Shown here: piece by piece, positions 38,927 to 52,700 of the stretch | Layout: the number at the start of each line of letters is the position of its first letter | Numbering within the stretch: the first letter of the stretch is position 1 | NCBI GenBank assembly: GCA_018398765.1 | Contig: JAHBMJ010005071.1 | Location: 1 to 64,000, forward strand | DNA length: 64,000 nucleotides | Direction: 5' to 3' | From: Chromera velia | Taxonomy: Eukaryota > Sar > Chromeraceae | The notes under the pieces: generated by a model | Database searches by the model: none | Seen by the model: the letters and a program-made list of their open reading frames with translations, nothing else | What the model was told of the DNA's origin: nothing | Position numbers and translations under genes: made by a program

Positions 38927-41900
38927 TCTTTTGCTGCGGGTTCTCTTCTCTTCTCCTATGTTCTGCCCATTCGTCTCTCTTGCGCGCTCCCACTCATTCC
39001 TTCCTCACTCCCTTCATTCTCTTTGCTTGCAGCTACACCGGTCGATGAGTGCACGGACGCTCTGCACGACTGCGACGGGAACGCAGCCTGCAATGACACT
39101 GCAACAAGCTTCACGTGCACGTGCAACTCGGGCTTTGCGGGTTCGGGCGTCAACTGCTCAAGTTAGTGGGGAAACTAGGGGAGGGCGAGAAACCACACCA
39201 AGTTCTCTTAGAGTACCTACAAACGGAGAGACCTACGAGCAAGAAACAAGCTGTAGTGAGCAAGAAAGAAAGAGATAGAGAGAGAGAGAGTGAAGTAGTG
39301 ATTGAGAGAGAGAGTGAAGAGACAGTTTGATTGAGTGAATGAGTGAGTTCGACTTACCGGACGGTACTGCTTGTCGCTCGAGCTGCTTGATTTCCAAAAC
39401 CCTTCAGAATTCTTCTCTCAATGGACTCCTGAGTGCTACACGCATGCATGGTGATGTTGTGAACAGTGTTATCTGCACATTCAATGTGGGTGTCCGATTA
39501 GAGAGGACAAGAATGGCCTAGCTGGCGTCTAATGTATCTCCTGCTCTTTTGACGGTTCATTCACTCACTTTGTTGGACTTCTCTTCTCTGCATGCATGCA
39601 GAGGTCGACGCATTCATTCATTCATTCATATACAGAACTCTTATGAACCTCCCTGAAACAGAATTCTGTATGAAAATGAATGCCTGGGTTTGCAAGTCTT
39701 AAATTCTCTGCATGCAGGGGTCGACGAGTGCAGCTCGAATCTGCACAACTGCCACGCACAAGCTAACTGCAGTGACACCACGGAGAGCTTCGTCTGCGCG
39801 TGCAACTCTGGATTCCAGGACGCCCGCCATCCCTCTCAGCAGCAGCGGTGAGTCATCGATCAAACAAAAGAGTTGAAAGAGACATTGCTGGGTGCTATGC
39901 GTGGGAGGTCCTCTCACCTATCAGACCTGCCCTTCAGCCGGAGCATACCTGACTGCCCCCGATCGTTTGCGTGCGTCACTTTCTCAGTGGAGCGACGGGA
40001 CAGGTCTCTTGTTATTGTATGCATTCCTGCACACGGCGTCTCCCTACACAAATATCTTGGCGGCTCTGTTGACGTCTTTTTGATAATTCGCCTGTAGGTT
40101 TGCTTCCTGTCGCTGTGTTATGACCGTGCGCGCATATCTATAGATATATGTATAAATCTGTATCCATGCATCGCCATCACGCATGCAGTCCAACTTCCTC
40201 CTGCCGACATTGGGTCTGGCGAGACCTGGTCGAAGGACAACACGGTCACATACCAGACATTCCACACATTCTACAAAGACGTCCCGTCAGGCGAATGCGC
40301 CGGTCGCTACAGAGTCCGCACAGACACAACGTGGTTGGGCAACTCTGGGGCGACGGGGGCGATAGCATCGAATGAGTGGCCGCCAAGTGGGGCTTTCGAT
40401 AATCTGCCGGGGGGCCCGCCTGTGAATAATGCGTGGGCTGCGGGCAGCTGCAGTTTGACTGTAGACTGCAACGTGGAAATGATCCTGGAGACACCGTGCA
40501 ATGCATTTATTAGAACATTCGGTGTAGAACCCCGCATCTCGTCGTACGCTATTCAAGCCCCTTCTGCTCTGACGCTCTCTGGCTCAGACGACGATGGCGC
40601 CAGTTGGACGGCTTTAGGAAGCTTCTCAGGAGAGACTGGGTGGGTGGTAGGACAACAGAAAAACTTCACCGCAGATCATACGCTTGGGCCTTACAACTGG
40701 TTCAGGTTCTCCGTGGAGAGAACGGGCAGCTCTAGCACCGATGTGGTTGCTATCGGCGGATTCTTTCTGTACGAACACGGTCAGCCAAAGAGGTTTTTTC
40801 CTAGCTGCACATCACGTTTTGTTTGTCGATATTGCCTTTCTCCGTCCTCATGTTTTGACTTCCATCGGCCACTTTTTCCTTCCTTTGATTAATCTTCAGT
40901 AATTTAACCCCCATCGAGCCGATCAGGCGGAGATTGTCTACCTAGCACAGATCTGTTTTTTTTGTCGGCCCATTTGCTCATTTCTTTTCTTCTCTTTCTG
41001 TCGTCGCTCACTTAGTGTGCCTGCATGCCTCGATCTTCCTGCCTTCCTTGTCATCTGTCGCTTCCATGCAAGAGGAGAAAGCGCGTACGCGGCATCCCAT
41101 GGGCTGCAGAGCCATTCACTTGTCAAAGGATCAGTCTGATATGCATGTACTTGCACCTCTCTCTTCCTTTTCTGCAGCCTCTGCCAGTGGCGTGTCCTGC
41201 TCGGGTCAGCAAGGAAAGAAAGAAGGAAGGATGGATGGATTTTTTTGTCGAGATTTTTGTGCGCACGCGTCTGCCTCTCTCTCTGCCCAGGGATCTCCGT
41301 CCTCCTCGATCGATTTTATTCATACGCATCGATCTTCATTCGCGCTGAAGAAAAGCTTGTATGAGTACAGGAATACAATGAGACAGGGTTGTGTGATTTT
41401 GCTCGGACATGCCAGCGTCGCATACTTTTGAGAATTGTTGTCTCTGTTCTGAGATTTTTTTTGAAACGGGAAAATACCCACACAGCGCAGACAGGCTCTA
41501 TTTTAGTGCTGCATTCGTGCAAAGAATCAACAGAAAGCAGTCCGTGGGAATAAGGGAAGACTGCCGAATAGACTTAGCACCCCCAACATTCTTCGCTGAG
41601 GCCACCATGCAGCTTGAGTGCCGTCTCTCTCTCTGTCCCTTTTGCCGTCGTTCTTGTCGTCTTTGTCTCGAGTGTGTGCGTGCGTGTCCGCATGTCGATT
41701 CCTTCCGGTTTCCTTCCTCCTTTCTCCTTTCTATGTCATCATGTCATAATTGATTGGGTGCATGTGCATTTGGGTCCGCATGCAGATGCCGATGAATGCA
41801 CTCTGAACACCCACAACTGTCACGGGAACGCCACATGCAACAACACCGCTGGAAGTTTTGAGTGCTCCTGCAACGACGGCTGGTTGGGGGACGGCGTCAG

Positions 41901-42446
41901 CTGCTCGAGTAAGTGAGGAAATAAGTGACACTCTCCTCATGTTTCACTTGCAAGTGGGAGATGAAACTCCGTGCACACAAACTTCCGTCCGTCCGGAAGT
42001 TAAGCGAGTGTGTCTCTGTTGTTTTCCAACAGTCGGTTCAATCATTGGTCTCATCCATTTCTGCAATGGGTCCGCGCATTGACTAACAAAACTATGGAGG
42101 TTTTTTCTTTTTCATTGGGCGTGACAGTGATCCCTGCGTTTTCCCATGTTGATGTGATCCCTGGCTGAGTGCATGTACGTGTGCAGACATAAACGAGTGC
42201 AGTACTGTGATCGTCCGTGACGACTTCACTTCTTTTGACTCCGCAAGGTGGTCAGTCAAGCATCGGAAGAAAAACGAAAATGGGCAAAAGGCGTGAATGA
42301 GAGACTAAGCGAGGAAACAAAGAGACTGGTGCTGATGTCATGCAGTGATGCAGAAAGATTCAGCTGGCTTTCTCGGTATAAAATTACATGCACAGGAAAA
42401 ATTACAGACACACAGACAGACAGACAGACGGACGGACGGACGGACG

Positions 42447-42477
<31 letters not shown>

Positions 42478-42482
42478 AGGCA

Positions 42483-42515
<33 letters not shown>

Positions 42516-42548
42516 ACAGGCAGACAGACAGACAGACAGACAGACAGA

Positions 42549-42601
<53 letters not shown>

Positions 42602-42630
42602 AGAGAAAGAGAAAGAGAGAGAGAAAGAGA

Positions 42631-42679
<49 letters not shown>

Positions 42680-43760
42680 GCAGACAGACAGATGGACACA
42701 CAGACTGACATTTTTCTGTGAGTGAGTGTGCCTTAATTCTGTTCAGGTCCAAGGACGAGGGCCAGCCGACAGAAGGAAACAGCACCATCAGCTCGGGAAG
42801 GCTTCTGTTCAGGGTGTCTGGCAACTTAGGACCGTCGGGTACTCCCCGCATCTCGATGGCCGCTCCCACAGGAGAATACCGGGCGAGAGCCAGAGTCCGA
42901 TATGCAGGACCGAGTGCCAATTTCTGGACCCACCTGACCGTGTATGACACGCCTGGCCAGTCCTTTGAATTCCTTTTCGGACTTCATAACTGGAACGGAG
43001 ATGACTATGTTGGCTTGCAACACCCTGCACTCAGCGTTGTTGCAAAAGAGACGCCCAAGTCATGGGCGCCACTCTCAGGTGACTTCATCCAACTCGAAAT
43101 GCACAGCCACGGAGACGGCGTATTCGACTTCTACACATGGACGGACCCCACAAACGACGCTACCAAGGTGACCATACACTCTGGGTTGGCCAATCCAGGG
43201 GGAACGCGATCGCGACTTGCTCTGTGTTTGGAAGGGTATGGGGCCGACGTGTCTGCAGAATACGACTGGTTGGAGGTGGAGGTCCCAACTGGTGGGTCGA
43301 TCATTTGATTTTCTTCCAAGGCCCTGTCTGCGACATTAAGAGATCGATGTGTTCTTTCGTTTGTGACGCAGAAATTGTGCATCTGATCACCCGGTTCTTT
43401 TATTCATATCATACACAGTCCGACCACTCAAAAGTGGACAGGGTGAAGGGGTGGTGGAACGCTGACTCTGAGATTGAACGAAGTTTCCATCCTTTTCCGA
43501 CGCGCTCAGTTTTCCGACTCAAAATGTGGAGGGCCCTGACTCATGATGGCGTCCCTTTTTTGTTTTGCATGTTTGTTCAATTCATTCAGTAGAGTGCATC
43601 CATGCATTTTCCATTCGATTGATTTTGTTTGTGGGGGTCCAGTTGAAGAGGAAACGTTCCTTCGATGAACAGCCACTCTTCTCTGATCTTTCTCTCTGTC
43701 TCTCTCGCTCTCTTTTTCTGTCTCTCCCTCCCTCTCTCTCTCCCTCTTCGTCTGTGTCTC

Positions 43761-43791
<31 letters not shown>

Positions 43792-46700
43792 GGGTCGGGG
43801 AAGAGAGACGAAGCTCAAAGAGAAAACAGCGGGGAATGGGACACAGAGATTCTACCCTTCGGTCATCTGCCTTTAGTCCCATTGAGCATTCATATGTCAA
43901 CAATGTCATGCAATCCACTGATGCATGTATGGATGCAAGTCTGACTGCAGCGCATCACAACTGTCACACAAACTCAACGTGTGCCGACAACATCGGAAGC
44001 TTCGCCTGTGTCTGCAACGATGGCTGGACGGGAGACGGTGTCACATGCTCAAGTGAGTGAGTGAGTGAGTGAGTCAGGTAGGGCGCAGATGAGAAAATGA
44101 TATTAATATACGAGTACAAATGATCTGTTTGGTGTCCTGCACTTTTTGACTCTTTCCAAAAGACGCGCGAAGAAAAGCAAGCGCAAGTACACGAGGAAGC
44201 GAAATGATGACATGAGGAAGCGAAACATCTTCTCAATGTCTGCAGACGAGGACGAGTGCTCTCTGAACACCCACAATTGCCACGGGAACGCCACGTGTGC
44301 CGACAACATCGGGAGCTTCGAGTGCACTTGCAATGACGGGTGGATGGGTGACGGCCTCAGCTGCTCAAGTGAGTTGACAGTAGACTATACTCTGTGGTGC
44401 TCATTGATGTTTTCTTTTCTCCTTCTTGTCTTTTCGTTGAGTCATTGGTGTGATACGGTCTTGGATCACGACTGACTTTGCCTGTCAAGACCTGTTTCAT
44501 GGTTTGGTTGTTTTCTCCGACCGTCTGGCCCTGTTTGCGAATCTGCTTTTCACAAATCGCCCAGCTGTTCTTCTCAGTTTCTTTGGGCAAGCAAGGCAGA
44601 GAGAAGTATAGATCTGTGAGGGAAAGGAAAAGCAACCATCGACTTCCGGTGTGTTTTATTGTCTGTCTGGAGATCACTGCCAAAACCTTTGGCCAGGAGA
44701 GTCCTTGTTGTACAGCTGCTATTTCCCTCTCTGAACTCTTTTTTTCCACCTCTCTCTCTCTCTCTCTCTCTCTTTGCGAACCTGCCGATGGTTAGACGCC
44801 GACTTGTAGATCGATGGCGGTGTCGTATGGTCATCACAAACCCTTTTTGAATTTTCACTCTGGTGATCCAATTCGTTGATTGTCCTTCCTTCCTTCCTGC
44901 AGACGAAAACGAATGCACTCTGAACACCCACAACTGCAACGGCAACGCCACGTGTGCCGACAACGTTGGAAGTTTTGAGTGTTCCTGCAACTCGGGCTTC
45001 GAGGATGCTCTCACTGCTTCTAGCAGCGGTGAGTCGTCAGGTGATTGATCTCCAAATGACACACGCCTCTTGAACATTACACTAATATTTTGGGACTGAT
45101 AGTATTTGCCTCAGCGACTGCGCCCACATATTGTTTAATTGCCCTCCCGCGAAGGGATTGAGACTTGCTGAGTCGCCTTGCTTGCACTTCTGTGCGCTGA
45201 AATGCTTGCAGGTGGTGCTTTCCCTGAGAACATTCTCGGAGGAGGCTGGAGGCTGGTGCGGCGAGTCCAAAGTGGCACTACCTGGCACCCGGCGACCGAC
45301 GACCTTTACGGAACCGATGTGTATGGAACTCCGGGGGACCCTGACAGCGCCCAAACGTGGAGCGTTCGGTTTGACAATGAGACATACGACCAGTTCCTCT
45401 TTACCACAGGAGACGAGTCCGTGTGGCTTGTTGCGAATCGGACAGAGGTTCAGAAACTTGGCGGCTCTCTGACTGCCGAGGCCTCTTCGAGTAACGGCAG
45501 TCCGCATGTAGTTACAGGAGGCTGGTCCGTCGGTTAGCGTGGTATCTATCTGTTGCTTCAATCGTTCCCTCTTTGGACTCGACCATGGGCGTCTTCTCTT
45601 TTGCGCACTCACTCAGCTTCTTTCTTGCATTTGGCTTTGCTTTTTGGCTCCCGGAACAATTGACTTCACTCAGAATCAGAGCTTTTTCTTCAGCCAATTG
45701 ACTTATACGATCTTACATGTTCTCTACACATATATGGTATACGTGTTGCAGGTTGAGTCGCTCAGGCATCGCTGAGGACCCCTGGATTGGTGGCCCCCCC
45801 CATATATATGGAGAGAACACCTTCAATGGAAACCAACAACTTATATCTTCAAACAACGGGGCAAACGTGTGGATTAGAGGTCAGTGGGGTTGTGAAGTTA
45901 CAGTGACCTTGTCCTTGCATCCATTTTCATATAAGCGAAAATGTGGCAGATCGTCTGGCGGTCTGTTTGGGTACTCCGTGGTTCTTCAGCTTTTTCTATT
46001 GCTCTCTGAATTCTTGTGTGAGTTGTTCACCTGCCGTCTGAGGGTTTGTCTCATCCATCTGAAGGGCTGTCCGTCCGTCGGTGTGCCTGTGTTTCGTCTG
46101 GCCATTGATGCTGTGTGTCGATTCGCGCGAGAAACATTCAACGAGATTGAAGAAAGAACAGAACAGAGGTTGTCTGTTGTCAATTCAATTTAAATTTGTT
46201 ATCTGACCTCTCTTCCCTCCCTTCTGTTGCATCCCCTTTCTTTTTATTCTCCCTTGATCATCAGATTCGTCCGGTGGAACGCCTTGCGCGTCGCCCCCGT
46301 GTCCTTTTGGGGTGACCTGCAATGGTGAGTGATCGAGGCAGATAAATACATAGATAGATGGATAGATAGATAGATAAATAGTTGGGTCAACGGTTTCAAA
46401 ACAGTACCCTCATGAGTTTCAATCACACCGAACGAACAAACGAACCTGTGTGCATACATGACAGACCTTTTTGATCCTTCGGTGTGCGTCTCTGGAAGGT
46501 ATATCGAGGTGAAGAGTTTGAGGGAAGAAACGTCTTCACCTGCATGAAAGGCCTCTCTCTATTGTTTGACTTTCTGCATGCATGCCCTCCCGGATGTGTC
46601 TCTGCAGACCTCAACGAGTGCACTACGAACGTCCACGACTGTCACGGCAACGCGACGTGCAACAACACGGCAGGAAGCTTCGATTGCACCTGTAACGACG

Positions 46701-49700
46701 GGTGGATTGGGTCTGGTGTCGGTTGCTCAAGTGAGTGAGTGAGAGAGTGACTGAGTGAGTCGGCTGATCGATCCCTCAATCAGACAACAAGAAAACCGGA
46801 AGGACGAACGTTTGTGTGTCCCTCCGGCACTTTTTGTTTTCCTTCTTTTGCATTGCTGCTTGACTTGCTTGACTGCTTTCCCTAACTATTCCGGATCCAA
46901 TTCAATTTCGCTGAACTTTTTCCTTCCGTAGTGTCTCCGTCCGAGCTCTTGTTTCTTCTCCTACTGCTTCCTCTTCTCAGAAGACCACGTTCCTTCCTTC
47001 CACTCACATTGCCCTGCAGGACACCTACCTGTGCATGTGTGTTAGCGTTCTTCAAAACCTCTTTGCCCTTCTGCTGCAGACGACAACGAATGCAACAACG
47101 GGACCCACAACTGCCACGCAAATGCCACGTGCTCCGAAAACATCGGCAGCTTCGTGTGCAGCTGCAAGGACGGATGGACGGGGGACGGCCTCAGCTGCTC
47201 CAGTGAGTGAGTGTGTTTGCCATCGACTCGCAAATGTATGGACTACTTCAAAGTAGCCACCCGCAATCGCCTTTAACTCACTTTTCAATCAGTTTGAGTT
47301 CTTCCGATCAACTTTTGGTCCACCGATACAGTATGCAAGATCACGAGAGACGGAAATCCGTCTGATCACCCCAGGGAGGACGAGATTGGTTTATGAGAAT
47401 TTTCAAAGAAACCGTCAGAGGCTCTCGATCCTCCGGTCTCGCCTGCATGGCTTTGTTGGGCTCTTTGTCACTTCGTTTGTTTGGCCACTTCTTACAGCGA
47501 GGTTTCATTCTCACGTGCTTGCATTTTGAGTCACGGACTCAAAAGAAAAAAATACTGTTTCATTCCAATCCCTATGTCTGCAGACGAGGACGAGTGCTCT
47601 CTGAACACCCATAACTGCAACCAGAACGCCACATGTGCCGACAACGTTGGGAGCTTCGAGTGCACTTGCAATGACGGGTGGATGGGTGACGGCCTCAGCT
47701 GCTCAAGTGAGTTGACAGTAGACTAGATTCTGTGATGCTCATTCATGTTTTCTTTTCTCCTTCTTGTCTTTTCGTTGAGTCATTGGTGTGTTACGGTCTT
47801 GGATCACGGCTGACTTTGCCTGTCAAGACCTGTTTCACGGTTTGGTAATTCTCTCCGACCGTCTAGCTCTGTTTGCGAATCTACTGTTCACAAATTACCC
47901 AGCTGTTCTTCTCAGTTTCTTTGGGCAAGCAAGGCAGAGAGAAGTATAGATCTGTGAGGGAAAGGAAAAGCAACCGCCGACTTTCGGTCTTTACAAAACG
48001 ACAGCATCTGAAATAGATGTGCATTCTTCTCTTGATCTCTGGGCTCTGCCCTCAATACCTGACGGCTTCTTCTGACGGCTTTGCTTTTGTCCTCGTGTTG
48101 CATTCACAGGCCAACAAAGATGAATTCTCCATGCGACTCTCGTGAGTGCAGATGAAAACGAGTGCAACAACGGCACGCACAACTGCCACGCGAACGCACA
48201 GTGCACTGACACCATCGGAAGCTTTGAATGCTCCTGCAATGCCGGGTTTACTGCTGCCGTCACGGGTCGCTTGCCTCCCACTGACCTAGGGGGGGGCGCC
48301 AGCTGGACGAAGGACAACGCAGTCCAGTACGGAGGGGACTACACCGCCTATGTAGACAGTTCCTACGCAATGTGCCCAGGTAGGTACCGAGTGGGGACCA
48401 ACGTTGCTTGGTTCGGAAAGGGGCTTGTGACAGATGCCTGGGCGGGTGAGCATCCTCCCACGGGACTCTTCGACAACACCGACACGAGTCCGTTCGATAT
48501 CTGGCGGCCATCGCCGGCCTGTCCCGGCAGCACTTGGGCACCGTCGGTGTGTGACCATCACGTCGTTCTGCAGCTGCCGTGCAGTGCGTTGATGTCTTCC
48601 TTTTCCGTACAGGCAAACAGTGCCAGGGTTCCAAGCAAAATGACCGTCTCCGGATCAAACGACGGAACTACATGGACAGAAGTCGGCGCATATGACGGCG
48701 TGACAGACTGGGGGCCCTCAAACGACCAGGTGAAAAGCTTCAGTGCAAACGCTACGATAGGTCCTTACGAATGGTTCCAATTCAAGGGAGAGCGGCTTGC
48801 ACAGACAACCACGGACGCGATTATCATCAAGGAGATCTGGTTCGAGGCTCTCGTCGGTCGGTCGGTCTCTCTGCCGGATGCATGCATGGATAAATGAATG
48901 AATGAATGAATAGAGGAGTGGGTGCAACAATTCATCAATTAGGGGACCAAAGAGTCAATTCATGCGTCTGACAATCATGTTAGTCCAGTCCTTTCTGCCT
49001 GGCTCGTGAATTGATGGTCGAATCCGCGTGGGAAATGGTGAGAGAAGAGCACTTGCTTATTTGTTTGCTCAGCCTCAGGAAAAAACACTTCTGTGTCGGT
49101 GCATTTTGTGTACCAGGTAGTGTTTGCTTTTTCAGACACTTTCATCCCCTGCTTCTCGGATTAGTTTTTCTGACTTCAACCACTTGTTACTGGTTGCCTC
49201 TCTCTTGCTTGCACTCGATCGCTTGCTCCTCTCACCTGCTGTCTAGCGTTGCGCGTCTTGACTTAATTGACTTCCTGCCTGCATGCCTCCCGAATGTTTT
49301 CATGTTCGCGCACAAACAAGTCAAAATCCCGAAAGTCCATGCATCCGTCTGCCTGCCTGCTTACATATCTGTGGGAAAGAATATCCTCGATCCTGCTCAT
49401 GCACCGACACTCTTCCTCCTCCATCTTTCCCCCTCACAAAGTCAATTTCTGATCCTTTGAGTTGCGATTCCGCGAATTGGAATGCCATCCAGCAGGCCTT
49501 CACTTCACTATCCTCACATACATTCCTTCTGATCCATGCATGTACCCTCCAAAAAAATACTTTTTTTGGCCTCTCTTGCTCCACCGCAATCCCATGCAAC
49601 TGCCGACTTTCTACCGGACACCATCGCCGTCTTGGATCGGTCAGGAGGCGTAGACGGGACGTGCTCAGGTCAGAGGGAGAGCGTTTTGGTTAGGGAGTGC

Positions 49701-52700
49701 GAAACCAAGGACGTCACCTCCTTTGTCCCTTCCTTTTTTGATTCCGCTCCCTGCTTCTTTTTTTTCTGTCTAGCTCTCTGATTTTGTGTTTGAAACAGAC
49801 TTTTGCCTTTGCACAACCGTTAATTCGCTTTCCTCGCTGTTCTCTTCGAGTGCTTGAATGCATGTGTTCATTCAGCTCTTGAATGGACCTGTGCGGGGCA
49901 CCGCGCGTCCCTCCTGAGGAGAATGTTCTCTCTCTCTCTCTCTGCATGAATTCTTCCTTCCTTTCCGGTGGGTCCGAAGGCCATCCAATGAAATTGCTTT
50001 CATGCACTGCGCTGCTTTTCTCCCTCAAACCCTCTACAGATGTTGACGAGTGTACAACGAACGTCCACGACTGTCACGGCAACGCGACGTGCAACAACAC
50101 GGCAGGAAGCTTCGATTGCACCTGTAACGACGGGTGGATTGGGTCCGGTGTTGTGTGCTCAAGTGAGTTTGCCGGCGGATCAGAAACTCTCTGAGAGAAT
50201 AGAGAAGCAACACCAAAAACTGCGAAAACCATTCAAGAAAATAAGTGAAGACTAAGGGACTGCCTGCCTACCTCTTTTTTCCAATCAGCTCTTTTTCCTT
50301 TCCTCTCCTCTGGTCCCCTCGCATCACCAACGCCTCGATCATCTTCGAGTCGCTTTTTTATGCTCACAGCAAGATCCCCTGTGTACACATTCGCACAGAG
50401 AAGAACATGAATCCTGAATATGATCTCTGACACATTGAGCCTGTATACGTGCTGCAGACGACAACGAATGCAACAACGGGACCCACAACTGCCACGGGAA
50501 CGCAACGTGTGCCGACAACATCGGCAGCTTCGTGTGCAGCTGTAACGACGGGTGGACGGGGGACGGCCTCAGTTGCTCCAGTAAGTGGATGCACGTGCGT
50601 GCCTCGATCTCACACTCGCATGGAGTGACTGACAGATGCCAAACGGATCTCCCGCAAGTGCATTTCACAGAACCTCGATCAGTTGTCGTCATTCCGATAG
50701 AGTCTCTGCTTCTGTCTGTACACAATGATGGAATGGATATCTCACATGAGACCCGGCTCTTTACTACCTAGTGTGCACCTCGATCTGTGGATAGAATCAA
50801 ATCTTGCCTCTCAGAGCGTTTTCATCCATTTGGGATTGCTTTGTCGGAAGATTGTCAAAAGGGTGGAATTTCAGATCATGGGGTTAACCCTCTCCTTGGC
50901 TTTCTTCCTGCAGACGAGGACGAGTGCTCTCTGAACACCCACAACTGCCACGGGAACGCAACGTGTGCCGACAACGTTGGGAGCTTCGAGTGCACTTGCA
51001 ATGACGGGTGGATGGGAGACGGCCTCAGCTGCTCCAGTCAGTAATGAAAAAGAGGAAAGAAGGCGCCGCTCCGCCTAGTCTGGAGTTGGAGGGTGTCCGT
51101 CTGTGTTGCTTTCCTTCCAAGGGGCCGGTTTGTTCATAAGTCTCTCTCATCCGTTCCCGCAATAGATTCCCCCATTTATTTGAATCAAAAAACACGGAGA
51201 ATGTTTCTTTTCCACTTGAAATATTGATTGCATTGATTGCATACCTCAGTGAATTCTCTCGACTTGCTTTTCTTTCTTTCATGTGTTCTCATGTGTGTCG
51301 GTCTGTCTGTCGTTCTGTCCGTCCGTCCGGCATTTCTCTCGTTCAAGGGTTCTGGGTGTGTCCTTCGTTTGCTGCTCTCTCTCTCTCTCTCCAAAATTTA
51401 GTTTCAATCTGCCTCTCACACCCCCCCCCCCNNNNNNNNNNNNNNNNNNNNNNNNNNNNNNNCCCCGCTGTGTGTGAGTTTGTGTGTGTGTGTGTGCAGA
51501 TGCCGACGAGTGCAGTCTGAACACAGACGACTGCGACGGCAGCGCGACCTGTTCCGACGCCATCGGGAGCTTCGAGTGCGCGTGCAACATCGGGTATAGT
51601 GGATCTGGGGTCTCTTGTACCGGTAGGTTGATGGGTGGGTGGGTAGGTGCGTGGGTCAGTTAGGCAAGCGGACAGAGAGGCGAAGACATTTGCACAGAGT
51701 CTCCTGTCTCGAGCCGCATGTGCGTGTATGTGTGGTTGTCTGTGTGTGCGTGCGTGTGTGTGTGTGTGTGTGTGTAACGCTGACCCGTCTCCAGTCTCTG
51801 TTTTCCATTTCACCGAAAGACAGACTGCAGAATCTCCCATTTAATGAATCGATGAATGTAGGATTGGTAAGGAAAGAAAATTTAGGAAGCTCGGAAGAAA
51901 AGAGGAACTGATGTGCGTTTTCTTCATCACAATTAGCCCTCCGGCCTTCTGTCCGTGCCTGCAGCGGCTTCTTGCAATGAAGCCACCGACACCCAGCCCA
52001 ACAACCTGACCGAGCACGTAAACCGCACAGACGGAGGGGGGCAGGTGGGCCAGACAGGGGCCACCGCCACTTTCACCTACTCGTGCCCATACGGGTATTC
52101 GATGGTCGGAACTGCGAGTGTTGTCTTCACCTGCGTTGGTGAAGGAGTCGGCTCTGCAGCATGGCATGGAATGCCCCCGACATGCGGAGGTTGGTTTGTT
52201 GTCAGATTCTCTTTCTTGCAACTATAGGCTTTCTTTCTCTCTTCCTTCCTTCCTTCTTTCCTTCCTTCCTTTCTGTCTTTCTTTCTTTCTTTCATTCTTT
52301 CTTTCTTCAGCCCGGTCTGCCTGTTTCTTCAATTGCGAAGTGGGTACACCACGCTTATAGATCGAGAGACAGCACGGAAGATGGAAGCCAAGGAAAGAAG
52401 CACGAGGCAGAATGGAAAATCAGTCGAGCCGATTGCACCAAAACACGCCGCGAAACGCAGACATGAAGAGAACTCCCCGTGCCTTTCGATCTTTTGAGGT
52501 CTTTCGGTCAAAATGCTTTTTCGCTTCTCGCTGTGGGCTTTCACCTCCATGCTCTCTTTCCCTCCCTCCCTGAGCAGATGTGGATGAGTGCCTGACGAAC
52601 ATTCACAACTGCTTTGGAGATGGCGCAACTTGCACGAACACCCCAGCCAGCTTCACGTGTGAATGCAACGAAGGTTACCAAGGAGACGGCGTCACTATTT

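Noticed and set aside
39600-39640. A second TGCATGCATGCAG acceptor before exon 15
   Set aside because: The sequence after it runs into a CATT repeat and is not coding; the acceptor at 39717 leads to the EGF module.
42256-42725. Open frames on both strands with TDRQTDRQ and CLSVCLS repeats
   Set aside because: Products of the compound microsatellite inside intron 19; no splice or domain support.
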